A stretch of 5,880 bases of DNA from Burkholderiales bacterium. Its GTDB lineage: Bacteria; Pseudomonadota; Gammaproteobacteria; Burkholderiales; SG8-39. Positions 5,290 through 5,880 of the stretch are shown here, in pieces. Position numbers and translations under genes: made by a program. The notes under the pieces were generated by a model. It had not been told where the DNA came from and did not search any database. It saw only the letters and a list, made by a program, of their open reading frames with translations. The stretch lies in the NCBI GenBank assembly GCA_016649475.1, contig JAENXP010000176.1, positions 1-5,880 of the forward strand. The letters are read 5' to 3'. Each line of letters starts with the position of its first letter. Positions within the stretch are counted from its first letter, which is position 1.

Positions 5290-5880
5290 ATGGAGCCTAC
5301 TGGTAAAGCCACGCTGACTTACGGTGCAGGCAAGTCGATCGAATTTCCGGTGTTCAGCGGTACCGTCGGCCCCGATGTCATCGATATTCGCGCGCTCTAC
5401 GGCAAGACCGGCCTGTTCACCTATGACACAGGGTTCCTTTCGACGGCGGCCTGCAGCTCGAAAATCACCTACATCGACGGCGACAAAGGCGAGTTGCGCT
5501 ATCGTGGTTACCCGATAGAGCAGATCGCCAAGCATTGCGACTACCTGGAAACCTGCTATCTGCTGCTATACGGCGAGTTGCCCAACAAGGCGCAGAGGGA
5601 CGAATTCGACAACCTGGTGACGCATCACACCATGGTGAACGAGCAGATGCAGTTCTTCATGCGCGGCTTTCGCCGCGACGCGCATCCGATGGCGGTGCTG
5701 ACCGGTCTGGTGGGCGGGATGTCGGCCTTCTATCACGACTCTCTCGACATCAACGACGCGAGAGACCGCGACATTTCGGCAGTGAGGCTGATCGCAAAGA
5801 TGCCTACTCTGGTCGCAATGTCGTACAAATACTCCAACGGGCAACCGTATATCTATCCGCGCAACGACCTGTCCTACACC
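5290..5880 (+). CDS. gltA: Citrate synthase, bacterial type II (GltA), N-terminal part, runs off right edge
   Basis: The 197 residues in the window follow E. coli GltA throughout: [67 protein letters not shown] and [11 protein letters not shown]. This is the hexameric, usually NADH-inhibited bacterial enzyme making citrate from acetyl-CoA and oxaloacetate. The catalytic His and Asp residues lie beyond the window. Three ATGs are consecutive (5284, 5287, 5290); AAGGAG (5278-5283) touches the first and is 6 bases from the third, so 5290 is preferred. NADH-site positions known from E. coli are mostly kept (H113, T114, R166 and K170 for H110, T111, R163 and K167), but E. coli R109 is replaced by H112. 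It is a different subfamily from the citrate synthase 2.2 kb upstream and is probably transcribed from its own promoter. Confidence 0.95.
   Translation, partial: MEPTGKATLTYGAGKSIEFPVFSGTVGPDVIDIRALYGKTGLFTYDTGFLSTAACSSKITYIDGDKGELRYRGYPIEQIAKHCDYLETCYLLLYGELPNKAQRDEFDNLVTHHTMVNEQMQFFMRGFRRDAHPMAVLTGLVGGMSAFYHDSLDINDARDRDISAVRLIAKMPTLVAMSYKYSNGQPYIYPRNDLSYT

Noticed and set aside
4860..5306. Plus-strand open frame across the kinase-gltA gap
   Set aside because: It starts inside the kinase-like gene in another frame, overlaps the gltA start and encodes a basic, motif-free sequence.
1..5880. Mobile elements, CRISPR arrays, tRNA or rRNA genes
   Set aside because: No transposase or integrase, no long terminal inverted repeats, no spaced direct repeats and no tRNA- or rRNA-like sequence was seen.

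Overview
The window looks like a chromosomal core-metabolism locus of a betaproteobacterium. Base composition is GC-rich. The order malate dehydrogenase / divergent GntR regulator / sdhE / citrate synthase is the usual TCA-cycle cluster backbone of that class (mdh - gntR - sdhCDAB - sdhE - gltA). The finer lineage (for example Rhodocyclales- or Nitrosomonadales-like) is a guess and cannot be fixed from sequence alone.

Layout: (1) positions 1-66, minus strand: the first 22 codons of malate dehydrogenase, running off the left edge. (2) 67-445: a divergent regulatory region with a strong sigma-70-like promoter facing mdh, a perfect 10-bp palindrome and dyads. (3) 446-1174, plus: a GntR/HutC-type (UTRA) regulator of the kind normally next to sdhC. 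(4) 1175-1379: a GC hairpin, then a perfect FNR/ANR-type box (TTGAT-N4-ATCAA) placed where a class II activator site would sit. (5) 1380-1640, plus: sdhE, the FAD assembly factor of succinate dehydrogenase. The sdhCDAB genes expected before it are absent. (6) 1674-3071, plus: a complete eukaryote/mitochondria-like (type I, dimer-class) citrate synthase in the slot where gltA is expected. (7) 3260-4924, plus: a soluble 554-residue protein with a histidine-kinase-type ATPase domain, an unusual N-terminal helical region and an unrecognised C-terminal domain. (8) 4925-5289: non-coding leader or promoter region. (9) 5290 to the right edge, plus: the N-terminal 197 residues of an ordinary bacterial type II, NADH-site-containing citrate synthase (GltA).

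The most interesting point is the combination. Two citrate synthases of different subfamilies lie in tandem, separated by an orphan histidine-kinase-like protein. The eukaryote-like one is probably co-transcribed with sdhE from a promoter carrying a perfect anaerobic-regulator (FNR) box. A reasonable inference is an oxygen- or redox-tuned entry into the TCA cycle, with the orphan ATPase as a candidate regulator. The window proves gene order and motifs; the regulation itself is inferred.
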